Shown here: positions 8,619 through 17,752 of the stretch, in pieces
How positions within the stretch are numbered: position 1 is the stretch's first letter
Layout of the letters: each line of letters begins with the position of its first letter
NCBI RefSeq assembly: GCF_011761635.1
Contig: NZ_JAASRN010000001.1
Coordinates: 372,001 to 436,000 of the forward strand
Source: Thermonema lapsum
GTDB lineage: Bacteria > Bacteroidota > Bacteroidia > Cytophagales > Thermonemataceae
DNA: 64,000 bases
Reading direction: 5' to 3'
Translations under genes and position numbers: made by a program
Notes under the pieces: model-generated
What the model saw: only the letters and a program-made list of their open reading frames with translations
Told to the model about the DNA's origin: nothing
Databases searched by the model: none

Positions 8619-9491
8619 ATGAACAGCACCATTTATCTACCTTCGGAACTGATAGTTAATTCTGATGGTAGCATTTATCACTTGGGCTTGCGTCCTGAAC
8701 AATTGGCAGATACCGTGATTGTAGTAGGCGACCCTGAGCGGGTACCTATGATTTCCCGCTATTTTGAGCATGTGGAATACCGCTTGCACAAACGGGAGTT
8801 TGTAACGCATACGGGTACTTACCGGGACACTCGCATGACCGTGATTTCGTCGGGTATGGGTACCGACAATGTAGAAATTCTGATGACTGAACTGGATGCT
8901 CTGGCAAACATAGACTTGGAAAAACGGCTGCCTAAGTCAAGTCCGAAGCGCCTGCGTATTGTGCGTGTAGGTACGTCGGGAAGCATACATGCCGGGGTGC
9001 CAGTGGGTAGCCTGTTGGCATCGGCAGTGGGGGTGGGTATCGATACGCTCATGTGTTTTTACGATTACGATACACCGCAAGAACAAGGCTTGAAAGCAGC
9101 GATGCAGCAGCTGAAGCAACATTTGTCATTGCCTTTCGAGCCTTATGCCGCCACTGCTTCGCCTAAGCTGCGCGAGCTTTTTTCTGATTTGTTGCAGGGG
9201 GTTACGCTCACCTGCCCCGGTTTTTACGCACCTCAAGGGCGGGAGTTGCGTGCGCCGGCACGCTTGAAAGATTGGTTACAGCGCCTGCAATCTTTTGAGT
9301 ATGAAGGCTTGCGCTTGACCAACCTCGAAATGGAAACTGCTGGCTATTATGCCATGGCGCATATGTTAGGGCACGACATGATTTCGCTCAATGCCATCTT
9401 AGCAGACCGTATCAATGGCATATTTGCAGCAAAGCCCCAAGAGCTGGTGGAAGAGTTGATTGTTTATACGCTCAATAAGTTAGCAACCTAA
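8619..9491 (+). CDS. Nucleoside phosphorylase, uridine phosphorylase-like
   Basis: A 290-residue member of the PNP/UDP phosphorylase superfamily, which splits nucleosides with phosphate to give base and ribose-1-phosphate. Motifs are VVGDPERVP near the N-terminus (phosphate binding), ISSGMGTDNVEILMTEL, VRVGTSGSIHAGVPVG and NLEMETAGYYAMA (the Glu-Met-Glu ribose-binding motif). A uridine preference is suggested by overall similarity to Udp-like enzymes, not proven. The ATG at 8619, behind AAAAAGAG, is chosen over a GTG at 8562 that would add a hydrophobic leader not expected in this cytoplasmic enzyme. Confidence 0.88.
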   Translation: MNSTIYLPSELIVNSDGSIYHLGLRPEQLADTVIVVGDPERVPMISRYFEHVEYRLHKREFVTHTGTYRDTRMTVISSGMGTDNVEILMTELDALANIDLEKRLPKSSPKRLRIVRVGTSGSIHAGVPVGSLLASAVGVGIDTLMCFYDYDTPQEQGLKAAMQQLKQHLSLPFEPYAATASPKLRELFSDLLQGVTLTCPGFYAPQGRELRAPARLKDWLQRLQSFEYEGLRLTNLEMETAGYYAMAHMLGHDMISLNAILADRINGIFAAKPQELVEELIVYTLNKLAT

Positions 9492-9592
9492 AAAGCAGAC
9501 CTTCTTTTGCCTAACAGCTTCAAAGAGTAAAATCACCTGAGTAGCTTCTTGCGTGCCGCTACTTTTGCTTATTGAGATACCTCAAAAAAGAA

Positions 9593-9622
9593 AAGCGGCT
9601 GTTCTATAAAAGACAGCCGCTT
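9593..9622. terminator. Bidirectional terminator between phosphorylase and TonB receptor genes
   Basis: Perfect 10-bp stem AAGCGGCTGT / ACAGCCGCTT with a 10-nt loop. It is followed by a T-rich run on the plus strand and by CTTTTTTGAG on the minus strand, so it can serve both convergent genes. Confidence 0.85.
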
Positions 9623-9645
9623 GATGTTTTTAGTAAACAAGAGGG

Positions 9646-12600
9646 TTAGAAGGTATAGCGCACGCCTATTTGCATACGCCACAGCGAGCTGATGTTCGCA
9701 GTGCCATATTTGTCAAACTCCAAGCGCACTTTGGTTACGTTGCCTTGGTTGTCGTATTCTACGGGTATGGCACGGCTTTGATTGAAGCGGTAGCGTATAT
9801 TACCGGTGGTGCTGTTATACGAATTGGCAAGTAACACATTGCCACGCCCGAAGCGTATTTTTCCCCAATCAGGATTTAACAAGTTAAGCATATTGAATAT
9901 GTCCAAGGTGAGCTGCAGGCGGTGGTTAGTACCCCATGCTTGGGTGTTCAAGTTTTGGGTGATGCGCATATCTAAGCTTTGATTCCACGGGGCATTAGCG
10001 CCGTTGCGCTCGGCAAACTGACCGCGGCGGTCGCGCAAGGAAGGCTCGTTCTCTATGAATGCGTTGAATGCTTCCCACTGCTCGGCAGCTGTTACTGTAT
10101 AGCTTACCCTTTGCCCGTTGGCATTGGTAACGGTGGTCGTATAATTCGCAAATTCTATTTCATTAGCATTGCGCGGTATGTAAATTAGCTCGTTACCAAT
10201 CACACCGTCGGCATTGATGTCTTGCAAACCTCCATTACCTACGGTGAAGGAGTAAGGACTTCCTGATTGTGCTGAGTAGAATAAAGTGATTTGGGTAGAG
10301 GCATGTTTGCTGTAATTGAAAGTATAGCCGCCAGCGGCAATGAGGCGGTGTTTCAAGTTGTATTCACTAAAGCCCAAAGTGGGGTTGTTAGGGTCGCTCG
10401 AGATGGGGGTGTTCGCAAAGTTGGACTGTGCGCGTGAAGCGCCCCCACTGGCAATGGTTTTGGCAATAGAGTAGGTATAAGCCACATTGGCAAAGTAGTG
10501 CTTGCCTCTTTTCTGTAGCTGACCGGTGAGGCTGTACTGATAGCCGCCATCAGTGTTTTCGAGCGAATATACGCCGGTGAATTGATTGGGGGCTACCAAT
10601 ACGGGACCTTGACCGGGGGTACCATATACTGGGCGCCCTTCATTGTTGAGTATCCCTTGCTTACCTGCCAAGTTCAGATTACGCACATACAGGTCGTTTA
10701 GTGTTTTGGAGTATATGAATTCGGCAGTAGCCACAATGCCATAAGGCAGTTTTTGATCCACGGCTGCATTGAAGCGTGCCACTTGCGGTAGGCGCAGGTC
10801 GGGATTGCTGATGTTGATGAGCGAGGTGCCTTGGTTACCACCGGCATTAGGAGGTAAATAGGCAGGGTTCGAAATGATGGCATCCCGTTGTTGTGGGCTC
10901 AAGCCTGCGAAGATAGCGTTGAGCTCGGCTTGTGCTAGCTGGATGGCACCGAAAGTAACCCCTGTGTTGCTGTACTGGTTGGAGAGCCATACGAAGGGCG
11001 GGCGTCCGGTGAAAATACCTGCACCGCCGCGCACTTGTGTCTTGCCTTTGCCTGCTACATCCCAGTTTACACCAAAGCGTGGTGACCACAACACCCTTGT
11101 TTTGGGTTTTTCGTTGTTGGGAAAGCCAAACACCTCTTCAAAAATGGGGTTATAGTCGATGTCATTGACCATGAAAGGTATATCGGCACGTAAGCCCATT
11201 GTCAGGCGCAGGTTGGCAGTGGGCTCATAGGTGTCTTGAATATAAATAGCCGGGTTGATAGCACCCCACTTAGCTCCTTGTTTGGGGTCACTGGTGCGTG
11301 AATATTCTTTTACATAAAAGGTAGGTGTTCCCGATTCAAGGCTGTAGTCAGGTGCTTCGGGGTCAGTGGGGGCAAATACGCTGTTGAAGCTCCATTCGCC
11401 GGTAAATGAAGGAATAAATTTGTTGTCAAAAAAGTAAATTTCAGTTTTGGTACCAGCAAGGAAGGTGTGTTTGCCCCGCACGTAGGTAAAGTTGTCGGTA
11501 ATTTCAATCAAATCTTGTTTGAGGCTGTTCAAACCGGCAAAGCGGTCAGTGCCGATAATGACCGTACCAATACTGTTGTTGGGCACACGCAACTGAGGGA
11601 AGGGGCGTGCTTTGTTATCGCGTACGTCGTAGATATTACTGTAGCCCAAGCGAAACTCGTTGCTCATGCGGTTATTGAATCGGCTTTGCAATTCCAACAC
11701 AGTAGTGTTGGTATAGTTGGTGATATCGTATCCTGAACTGGGGAAGGAGAAGTTGCTGCTGTTTCGGAAGATTTCTTGCGAATAGGCATGGATGAAGTTG
11801 TGGCGCAGCGTTAAGCGGTGCTTCTTGTTCAGGATGTAGTCGAAACGTATAAAGGCTTTGTCGTTATTCTGTATGTTGTTGTAGGTTTGGGTAGGGTCGC
11901 CGGGGTCGTAGCCAAATTTGTTGATGACCAGCTGCCGTAGTTGGTTCAGCTCATTGGTGAGTTGCTGCAGTTGAGTGGGGTCGTTGTTTACATAGCTACC
12001 TAAGTTGAAGGTGTAAGGTTGGGTGCGGCGTCCTATTTCACCGTTTATAAAGAAAAACAGTTTGTTTTTGATGACCGGACCACCTATGCGGAAACCCGCT
12101 TGGTTGTAGGTAAACTGTGTAACGTTTACTTTATTGTCCCCCACTTTACGTCCTACCATATCGCTGTTTTGCCCATAAAAATAGGCAGAGCCTTCCACTT
12201 TGTTGCTACCGCTGCGGGTGATGGCGTTCACGCCGCCACCTACAAAATTACCTTGACGCACATCGAAGGGGGCTATAAGCACTTGAATCTCTTGGATAGC
12301 ATCTAAGCTGATAGGCTGTGAGCCGGTACGTCCGCCGGGAGTGCCTTGGTCGTTCAATCCGAAGACGTCGTTGTTTACCGCACCGTCAATCATCACATTG
12401 TTATAACGGTTATTTTGCCCGGCAAACGAAAGACCGCCATTGCTTTGAGGAGCAAATTGAGGGGTCAGTCGCACGAAGTCTTGCAGACCACGTGAGAGGG
12501 TGGGCATGTTTTCTACCTGGTCGCGGGTAATGTTGGTAGAAGCTCCGGTGCGTGAGGCATCAAATACCAAGTCACGCTCGGCGCTGATTTCTACGGCTCC

Positions 12601-12951
12601 CAGCTGCATGTCTTCGGGTAATAGCTTTATGTTTAGCTTCAAGTCTTGCCCTAGTGATAGGTAGATATTTTCCAAGCGCTGAGTTTGATAGCCGATAAAG
12701 CTTACCTCGATACGGTAAGGACCACCTGCCGGAAGATTTACAAGACGAAAGGCGCCACTTTCTTCGGTTATTGCACCATATTCAGAGCCGGTGGGCAAGT
12801 GTACGGCTAGCACCATAGCTCCTGGGAGTGGCTGTTTCTGGTCATCGAGCACTACTCCGCTCATCGAAGCGGTGGTTACCTGTGCTTGCGCCGTGATGCC
12901 CGCCAAAAACAAGACACACAGCGTGCATAAGTAAGTAAACGTTACTTTCAT
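9646..12951 (-). CDS. OAR-like TonB-dependent receptor with carboxypeptidase-regulatory-like domain
   Basis: An 1101-residue outer-membrane receptor. After a signal peptide (cleavage near ITAQAQ), residues 27-110 form a carboxypeptidase-regulatory-like domain (MSGVVLDDQKQPLPGAMV, then FIGYQTQRLENI). A plug domain follows (about 125-240, RDQVENMPTLSRGLQDFVRL and NNRYNNVMIDGAVNND). The rest is a beta barrel that ends in MQIGVRYTF, with a terminal aromatic residue as barrel proteins need. The overall plan matches Myxococcus Oar and its Bacteroidota homologues, large receptors linked with uptake or export of peptides and proteins. No SusD partner is adjacent, so polysaccharide use is unlikely. 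It is divergent from a secreted nuclease/PLD operon. Confidence 0.92.
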   Translation of the reverse strand: MKVTFTYLCTLCVLFLAGITAQAQVTTASMSGVVLDDQKQPLPGAMVLAVHLPTGSEYGAITEESGAFRLVNLPAGGPYRIEVSFIGYQTQRLENIYLSLGQDLKLNIKLLPEDMQLGAVEISAERDLVFDASRTGASTNITRDQVENMPTLSRGLQDFVRLTPQFAPQSNGGLSFAGQNNRYNNVMIDGAVNNDVFGLNDQGTPGGRTGSQPISLDAIQEIQVLIAPFDVRQGNFVGGGVNAITRSGSNKVEGSAYFYGQNSDMVGRKVGDNKVNVTQFTYNQAGFRIGGPVIKNKLFFFINGEIGRRTQPYTFNLGSYVNNDPTQLQQLTNELNQLRQLVINKFGYDPGDPTQTYNNIQNNDKAFIRFDYILNKKHRLTLRHNFIHAYSQEIFRNSSNFSFPSSGYDITNYTNTTVLELQSRFNNRMSNEFRLGYSNIYDVRDNKARPFPQLRVPNNSIGTVIIGTDRFAGLNSLKQDLIEITDNFTYVRGKHTFLAGTKTEIYFFDNKFIPSFTGEWSFNSVFAPTDPEAPDYSLESGTPTFYVKEYSRTSDPKQGAKWGAINPAIYIQDTYEPTANLRLTMGLRADIPFMVNDIDYNPIFEEVFGFPNNEKPKTRVLWSPRFGVNWDVAGKGKTQVRGGAGIFTGRPPFVWLSNQYSNTGVTFGAIQLAQAELNAIFAGLSPQQRDAIISNPAYLPPNAGGNQGTSLINISNPDLRLPQVARFNAAVDQKLPYGIVATAEFIYSKTLNDLYVRNLNLAGKQGILNNEGRPVYGTPGQGPVLVAPNQFTGVYSLENTDGGYQYSLTGQLQKRGKHYFANVAYTYSIAKTIASGGASRAQSNFANTPISSDPNNPTLGFSEYNLKHRLIAAGGYTFNYSKHASTQITLFYSAQSGSPYSFTVGNGGLQDINADGVIGNELIYIPRNANEIEFANYTTTVTNANGQRVSYTVTAAEQWEAFNAFIENEPSLRDRRGQFAERNGANAPWNQSLDMRITQNLNTQAWGTNHRLQLTLDIFNMLNLLNPDWGKIRFGRGNVLLANSYNSTTGNIRYRFNQSRAIPVEYDNQGNVTKVRLEFDKYGTANISSLWRMQIGVRYTF

Positions 12952-13004
12952 AAGTATTTGTTTTTTGGTTATGACAACTGGAACGAAATTACCAAAATAG
13001 CGTT

Positions 13005-13035
13005 CAAAGCTACAACATACTTACCTGAATGCCAA
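13005..13035 (-). promoter_or_regulatory. Predicted promoter of the TonB-dependent receptor gene
   Basis: On the minus strand TTG (13035-13033) is followed after 20 nt by TAGCTTTG (13012-13005), an exact fit to the Bacteroidota -33/-7 pattern TTG-N19-21-TAnnTTTG. Transcription would start near 12998, leaving a leader of about 47 nt before the ATG at 12951. Confidence 0.6.
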
Positions 13036-13041
13036 GCTACC

Positions 13042-13078
13042 TTATGTTAAGAAACTGTTAATAAATCGCTTAACATAA
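13042..13078. promoter_or_regulatory. Inverted repeat in the receptor/nuclease divergent region
   Basis: Perfect 10-bp arms TTATGTTAAG (13042-13051) and CTTAACATAA (13069-13078), 17-bp spacer. It sits just upstream of the receptor promoter and 76 bp before the nuclease start. A regulator operator controlling both genes is a reasonable inference; the centre-to-centre spacing of the arms is 27 bp. Confidence 0.5.
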
Positions 13079-13153
13079 AGATAATAGAGAAAATTACTTT
13101 CTTTGCAGAAACGTACTTATAATTGTAGCCGCTTTCTAATAATTTATTACTTA

Positions 13154-14932
13154 ATGAGGCATTTTTATCGCTCTTTCTTTATCCTTGTTGCCGTATTTCT
13201 GTGGGCAAACAGTGTGGCAGGGGCACAACCTGCCAACTACTACAGCTCTGCCGAAGGCAAAACAGGTTATGCGTTAAAAACAGCTTTGCATAACATTATA
13301 AAAAACCACCAAGTGCAAAGCTACAGCTCCTTGTGGAACCATTTCCAAAGCACCGACAAAAAGCCCAATGGCAAAGTATGGGATATGTATTCCGACGTGC
13401 CGGGTGGTACCCCTGCTTATGAATATAGTTTTGGTAGTGACCAATGTGGTAGCTACTCTAAAGAGGGAGATTGTTACAACCGAGAGCATTCTTTCCCAAA
13501 AAGCTGGTTCAACAATGCCTCGCCCATGTATAGTGACCTCTTCCATCTTTATCCGACCGATGGTTATGTGAACCAAAAGCGCGGCAATTATCCTTTTGGT
13601 GAAGTAGCCAATCCAGAGTGGGTATCTACCAATGGCTCTAAGTTAGGTCCATGCAGCTTTCCGGGCTATTCGGGTAAGGTATTCGAGCCTATAGACGAAT
13701 ACAAAGGCGATTTTGCCCGCACTTATTTTTACATGGCTACTCGCTACCAAGACATCATTGCCTCATGGGAGAACTACACCAGCTATAGCGACGCCGTCTT
13801 GGATGGGTCTTCTGACAAAGTGTTTGAAGATTGGGCGCTGAACCTACTTTATAGCTGGCATGTGCAGGACCCTGTCTCTCAGAAAGAAATAGATCGTAAC
13901 AATGCTATTTATGCTATTCAAGGCAATCGCAATCCTTATATAGACCATCCTGAATGGGTGTCAGCCGTATGGGGAATTACCCAACCCACGCATGTGTATT
14001 GGGCAAAAGCAGCTGCCATTGCCTACGAAGCGATTGGCAGCCCAGCTACCTACACCGTAGAGGTATTGCTCAACAATGACTTGTTAAATAATTGTAGCGT
14101 AGACATACAGACCGCGGGCACTGCTACCCTTGGCATCGATTACACACTCAGCACCACGCAACTCACTTTTTCGGGCGGTCAAACAAGGCGTACCTTGACC
14201 ATTACTCTACTTGAGGATGCCATCATCGAAGCAGATGAGACCATCGTCTTGACCCTTACAAGCCCGACCAACGGGCTGAACGTGGGGCAGCCCGCGACCT
14301 TCACACTTACGCTCAAGGATGCAACGGCACGCCCCACACTAAATTTTGCCAAAAGCAGCGACAGTTTCAAAGAAGGCTTTGACTACCCGCTCTTGTTTAG
14401 CCTGAGTGCTCCCTTGACCGAGCCCCAGCAACTAATTCTTACTCTTGATGGTACCGCCGTTTACGGTGTCGATTATGAAACCCTGCCCGCTGCCAATTCA
14501 GGAACAATCAGCCTGACCCTGCCCGCAGGCGTGCAGACCTACAGCTTGGGTGTGCGTCTGGCAAAAGACAATGTGCTTGATGATGGTGAAACTATTATTT
14601 TCCACTTGCGTCAATTACCCGATGGTTTGCAAGCTGGCAGCCAAACCTCTTTTACGCTTACTATTCTCGAAAATAGCGAATATATTACTGCTATCACCAC
14701 TGCTACGGACAACAGCGTACGCTTCTATCCGAACCCTGCTCGCCATGCTCTTTATGTGGAAGGCTTGCCTGAAGGTACTACTTTGCAACTGCTCGATGCT
14801 CAGGGGCAGGTGCTCGCCATATGGCAGCATCGTCTTGGAGCGGTCTGGCTGTTGCACTATACCAAGGGGTTGTATTTTGTGCGCTATATGCTTATGAATC
14901 AATGGAATACGCAAAAAGTCATCATTGAGTAA
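13154..14932 (+). CDS. Secreted endonuclease I with Calx-beta repeats and T9SS sorting domain
   Basis: A 592-residue exported nuclease. The ATG at 13154 gives the signal peptide MRHFYRSFFILVAVFLWANS; a TTG at 13103 would add an unlikely extension. Residues 30-290 form an endonuclease I (EndA-type) His-Me-finger domain: NREHSFPKSWF with the catalytic His near residue 112, then DLFHLYPTDGYVNQKRGNYPFG. Two Calx-beta-like modules follow (about 300-400 and 405-510, with VDYETLPAANSGTISL-type strands). The C-terminal 75 residues are a Por sorting domain (RFYPNPARHALYVEGLPEG to TQKVIIE). It should cut DNA or RNA non-specifically outside the cell or at its surface. It is first in a run of five same-strand genes. 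Confidence 0.92.
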   Translation: MRHFYRSFFILVAVFLWANSVAGAQPANYYSSAEGKTGYALKTALHNIIKNHQVQSYSSLWNHFQSTDKKPNGKVWDMYSDVPGGTPAYEYSFGSDQCGSYSKEGDCYNREHSFPKSWFNNASPMYSDLFHLYPTDGYVNQKRGNYPFGEVANPEWVSTNGSKLGPCSFPGYSGKVFEPIDEYKGDFARTYFYMATRYQDIIASWENYTSYSDAVLDGSSDKVFEDWALNLLYSWHVQDPVSQKEIDRNNAIYAIQGNRNPYIDHPEWVSAVWGITQPTHVYWAKAAAIAYEAIGSPATYTVEVLLNNDLLNNCSVDIQTAGTATLGIDYTLSTTQLTFSGGQTRRTLTITLLEDAIIEADETIVLTLTSPTNGLNVGQPATFTLTLKDATARPTLNFAKSSDSFKEGFDYPLLFSLSAPLTEPQQLILTLDGTAVYGVDYETLPAANSGTISLTLPAGVQTYSLGVRLAKDNVLDDGETIIFHLRQLPDGLQAGSQTSFTLTILENSEYITAITTATDNSVRFYPNPARHALYVEGLPEGTTLQLLDAQGQVLAIWQHRLGAVWLLHYTKGLYFVRYMLMNQWNTQKVIIE

Positions 14933-14960
14933 ATAAATTAGAACCAAAACGCTTCTTCCT

Positions 14961-17684
14961 ATGAAACGACAATCTTTACGCTTTTTCCTTTGGGCGCTCT
15001 TTGTCTTGTCCACTATTGGACAAGCGCATGCGCAGAACTTCACAGAGGATTTCACTGGGTGCAACAATTTAAACAGCTTCTCGGCTTATAATGTATTGGG
15101 TGCACAGACGTGGGGGTGCACTACATTTGGACAAACTGGGGATGGTGTTCAGATGAATGGGTATGCTGGTGGTGCTCCTCAAGATAATGAGGACTGGTTG
15201 CTTTCACCTGCTTTGAACACTTCTGCCTCATCTACACTTTCGTTTGCGTATAGAACTAAGTTTTCCGGTCCTGATTTAGTAGTGAAGATATCTACAAATT
15301 ATAGTGGCGGTGCCCCTTCGAGTGCTACATGGACGGACCTGGTAACCCTTCCATCTAATAATTCTGATACTTGGGTTACACAGTCTCCCATTGATATAAG
15401 TGCCTATGCTAGCACCAACACAGTGATTGCTTTTGTATATACCTCTTCTACTTCGGGTGGGGCTGCTCGCTGGACTATCGATAATTTTGTAGTAACAAAC
15501 GCCAGTGTAACACTTCCCACTCTTACTACTTCGGTGAGCAGCTTGCCTAGTTTTGGGCAGGTGAATAATGGTCAGGTATCGGCTTCGCAGAGCTATACCC
15601 TTTCGGGCAGTGGCTTAACGGGAAATGTAATTATCACGGCACCTGCCAATTTTCAAGTGTCTTTAGACAACACGAACTTCAGCAGCAGCATCACTTTGGT
15701 GGCAGGTACTGATTTTACCTTGCCTACTTTGAATGCTACTACTATCTATGTACGCTTTGCGCCTTCGTCGGGTACCGATGGTGTAAAGAGTGGTAATATC
15801 ACACACAGCAGCGCGGGCGCCACTACCGTGAATGTGGCAGTTAGTGGAGAAGAGAGGGGCAATATAGTTCAGGTAGCAAACTTGGCAGAGCTGCGCAGCA
15901 AAAACGCTGACAACAGTACTATTTATGAAGTAATGGGCGAGGTGGTGCTGACCTACAAGCAGACTTTCCGCAACCAGAAGTTTGTGCAGGACAACACGGC
16001 TGCTGTTCTGATAGATGATAATGGGGGTATCATTACTACATCCTATAACGTAGGCGACGGCATCACCGGTTTGAAGGGCAGATTGAACGTATTTGGCGGT
16101 ATGCTTCAGTTTGTGCCCGTTGCGGACCCGGGTCCAGCCACTTCTACGGGCAACCCCATCGTGCCCACAAACATCACGATGAATGATTTTATCAACAACT
16201 TTGAGCAGTATGAGGCGCGCGTGGTGCGTATCAACGAGCAGGTAACCTTTACCACTTTGGGCAATTTTGCCAATGGGCAAGTATATAATTTTACCAACGG
16301 TACTTTGACCGGTAGATTCCGGACTACTTTCTTCAATGAGAATTACATTGGTCAGCCGGTGCCCTCAACGCCTGTGATTATCACAGGTATTTTGAACGAG
16401 CGCAGCGATGGTAAATACATCACTGCCCGCAACAGCGCCGACTTCGAAATTGTAGCACCGTATGTATACTACGCTACGGTGTCGGGCACCGTGTTAGAAG
16501 GCAAAACCAAAACCCTTCGTATAAACTTCTCTGAGCCTGCCGCTGCTGCTTCTACTGTAAAAGTAACCTTAGGGGGCACAGCCGCAGTAGGCGTGAGCAC
16601 TACGCCAGCAGCTAATGCTGGTGTGGTTTCCTTGTCTGTGAATGCAGGGGATACTTATGTAGAGTTCAATGTCTTGGCTGTCAACAACTCCAACAACGAC
16701 GGCGACCGCATCGCTACCTTTACCATCACTTCGGCAACGGGTGGTTTGAAACTCGATACCGGAAAAGACATTGTATATACCCTTACCATTGCTGACGACG
16801 AACTGCAAGTGCGCGAAATAGCCGAAGTACAAACCCTTGACAATATGGGGGTATCTATCTTTGACGGTGCCACTGTGGAAGTGCGTGGCGTGGTGCATGG
16901 TATCAACATCAACCGAGTGTCAGCTACTTCTTTGCAATTTGCTTTGATTGATACCAGACCTTTAGCTGGCTTGCAAGTATTTTACAACGGTGCTACCAAT
17001 TTGGGTTACACCGTTGCTGAAGGTGATTCGCTACACGTGCAAGGAGTAGTTGATAATATCAATGGAATGACCGTAGTAGTACCTTCTTCTATACAGAAAA
17101 AGGGTACTGCTGCCACCATGACGCCCGTGGAATTGTCTGCTGCCAGTCTGCTTGAAGAAAGGTACGAATCTCAACTGGTGCGCCTCAATAAGTTGCGAGT
17201 AGTATCAGGTTGGGGTGAAGTAGTCAGTGGTAAAGACTATTGGGCAGTAGTGGTTACCGATGGTAATCGTGACTACGTGATGCGTATTGATAATGACAGC
17301 GACTTGTTTGGCACCGAAGCGCCGACATATACTTTTTCTCTGACCGGATTGGTGATGCAGGACGACCCCACCGCACCTTATGATGAAGGCTATCAAATCA
17401 TGCCGCGCAGAGCTGCCGACCTTGAAGTTGACCCTGCCACAGCCGTAGATGCCGCTTTCAGCGCGCAAGTGAAGGTATATCCGAACCCAACATCCGGTAA
17501 CTGGACCGTGGACAACCTGCGTGGCGCATGGGAGTGGTCGCTCTTCAACCTGCAGGGTAAACGCATAGCAGGCGGAACAGCCGAAGGTACTACCCACATG
17601 CAAATGAACTTGCCTGCGGGGGCTTACTTCCTGCAAATACGCCAAAATGAACGCGTAGCTGTGAAGAAATTATTAGTGGAATAA
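14961..17684 (+). CDS. Large T9SS-secreted protein with choice-of-anchor J, OB-fold and Calx-beta-like domains
   Basis: A 907-residue exported protein (signal ends near QAHAQ). Residues 25-175 match a choice-of-anchor J module (EDWLLSPALNTSASSTLSF, then ARWTIDNFVV). Residues 180-295 are an Ig-like module. About 300-490 and 610-810 contain strands of DUF5689/OB-fold type (TIYEVMGEVVLTYKQ, DGATVEVRGVVHGININ, EGDSLHVQGVVDNI), separated by a Calx-beta-like unit near 500-605. The C-terminus is a Por sorting domain (VKVYPNPTSGNWTVDNLRG to VAVKKLLVE). I see no catalytic motif. OB-folds of this kind accompany extracellular nucleases, so nucleic-acid binding is a plausible inference. It starts 28 bp after the nuclease gene. 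Confidence 0.8.
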   Translation: MKRQSLRFFLWALFVLSTIGQAHAQNFTEDFTGCNNLNSFSAYNVLGAQTWGCTTFGQTGDGVQMNGYAGGAPQDNEDWLLSPALNTSASSTLSFAYRTKFSGPDLVVKISTNYSGGAPSSATWTDLVTLPSNNSDTWVTQSPIDISAYASTNTVIAFVYTSSTSGGAARWTIDNFVVTNASVTLPTLTTSVSSLPSFGQVNNGQVSASQSYTLSGSGLTGNVIITAPANFQVSLDNTNFSSSITLVAGTDFTLPTLNATTIYVRFAPSSGTDGVKSGNITHSSAGATTVNVAVSGEERGNIVQVANLAELRSKNADNSTIYEVMGEVVLTYKQTFRNQKFVQDNTAAVLIDDNGGIITTSYNVGDGITGLKGRLNVFGGMLQFVPVADPGPATSTGNPIVPTNITMNDFINNFEQYEARVVRINEQVTFTTLGNFANGQVYNFTNGTLTGRFRTTFFNENYIGQPVPSTPVIITGILNERSDGKYITARNSADFEIVAPYVYYATVSGTVLEGKTKTLRINFSEPAAAASTVKVTLGGTAAVGVSTTPAANAGVVSLSVNAGDTYVEFNVLAVNNSNNDGDRIATFTITSATGGLKLDTGKDIVYTLTIADDELQVREIAEVQTLDNMGVSIFDGATVEVRGVVHGININRVSATSLQFALIDTRPLAGLQVFYNGATNLGYTVAEGDSLHVQGVVDNINGMTVVVPSSIQKKGTAATMTPVELSAASLLEERYESQLVRLNKLRVVSGWGEVVSGKDYWAVVVTDGNRDYVMRIDNDSDLFGTEAPTYTFSLTGLVMQDDPTAPYDEGYQIMPRRAADLEVDPATAVDAAFSAQVKVYPNPTSGNWTVDNLRGAWEWSLFNLQGKRIAGGTAEGTTHMQMNLPAGAYFLQIRQNERVAVKKLLVE

Positions 17685-17752
17685 GCTATCTTTGTCAGCC
17701 GGTGGGTGCTGCCTATGCACCACCGGCTTTTACCTAAACCAACACAACAACT

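Noticed and set aside
9979-12530. Plus-strand ORFs of 60-95 residues inside the TonB receptor gene
   Set aside because: All are shadows of the 1101-codon receptor gene; none has a signal peptide, recognisable domain or promoter.
13103-13153. N-terminal extension of the endonuclease gene
   Set aside because: It begins with TTG and would place 17 residues ahead of a complete signal peptide.
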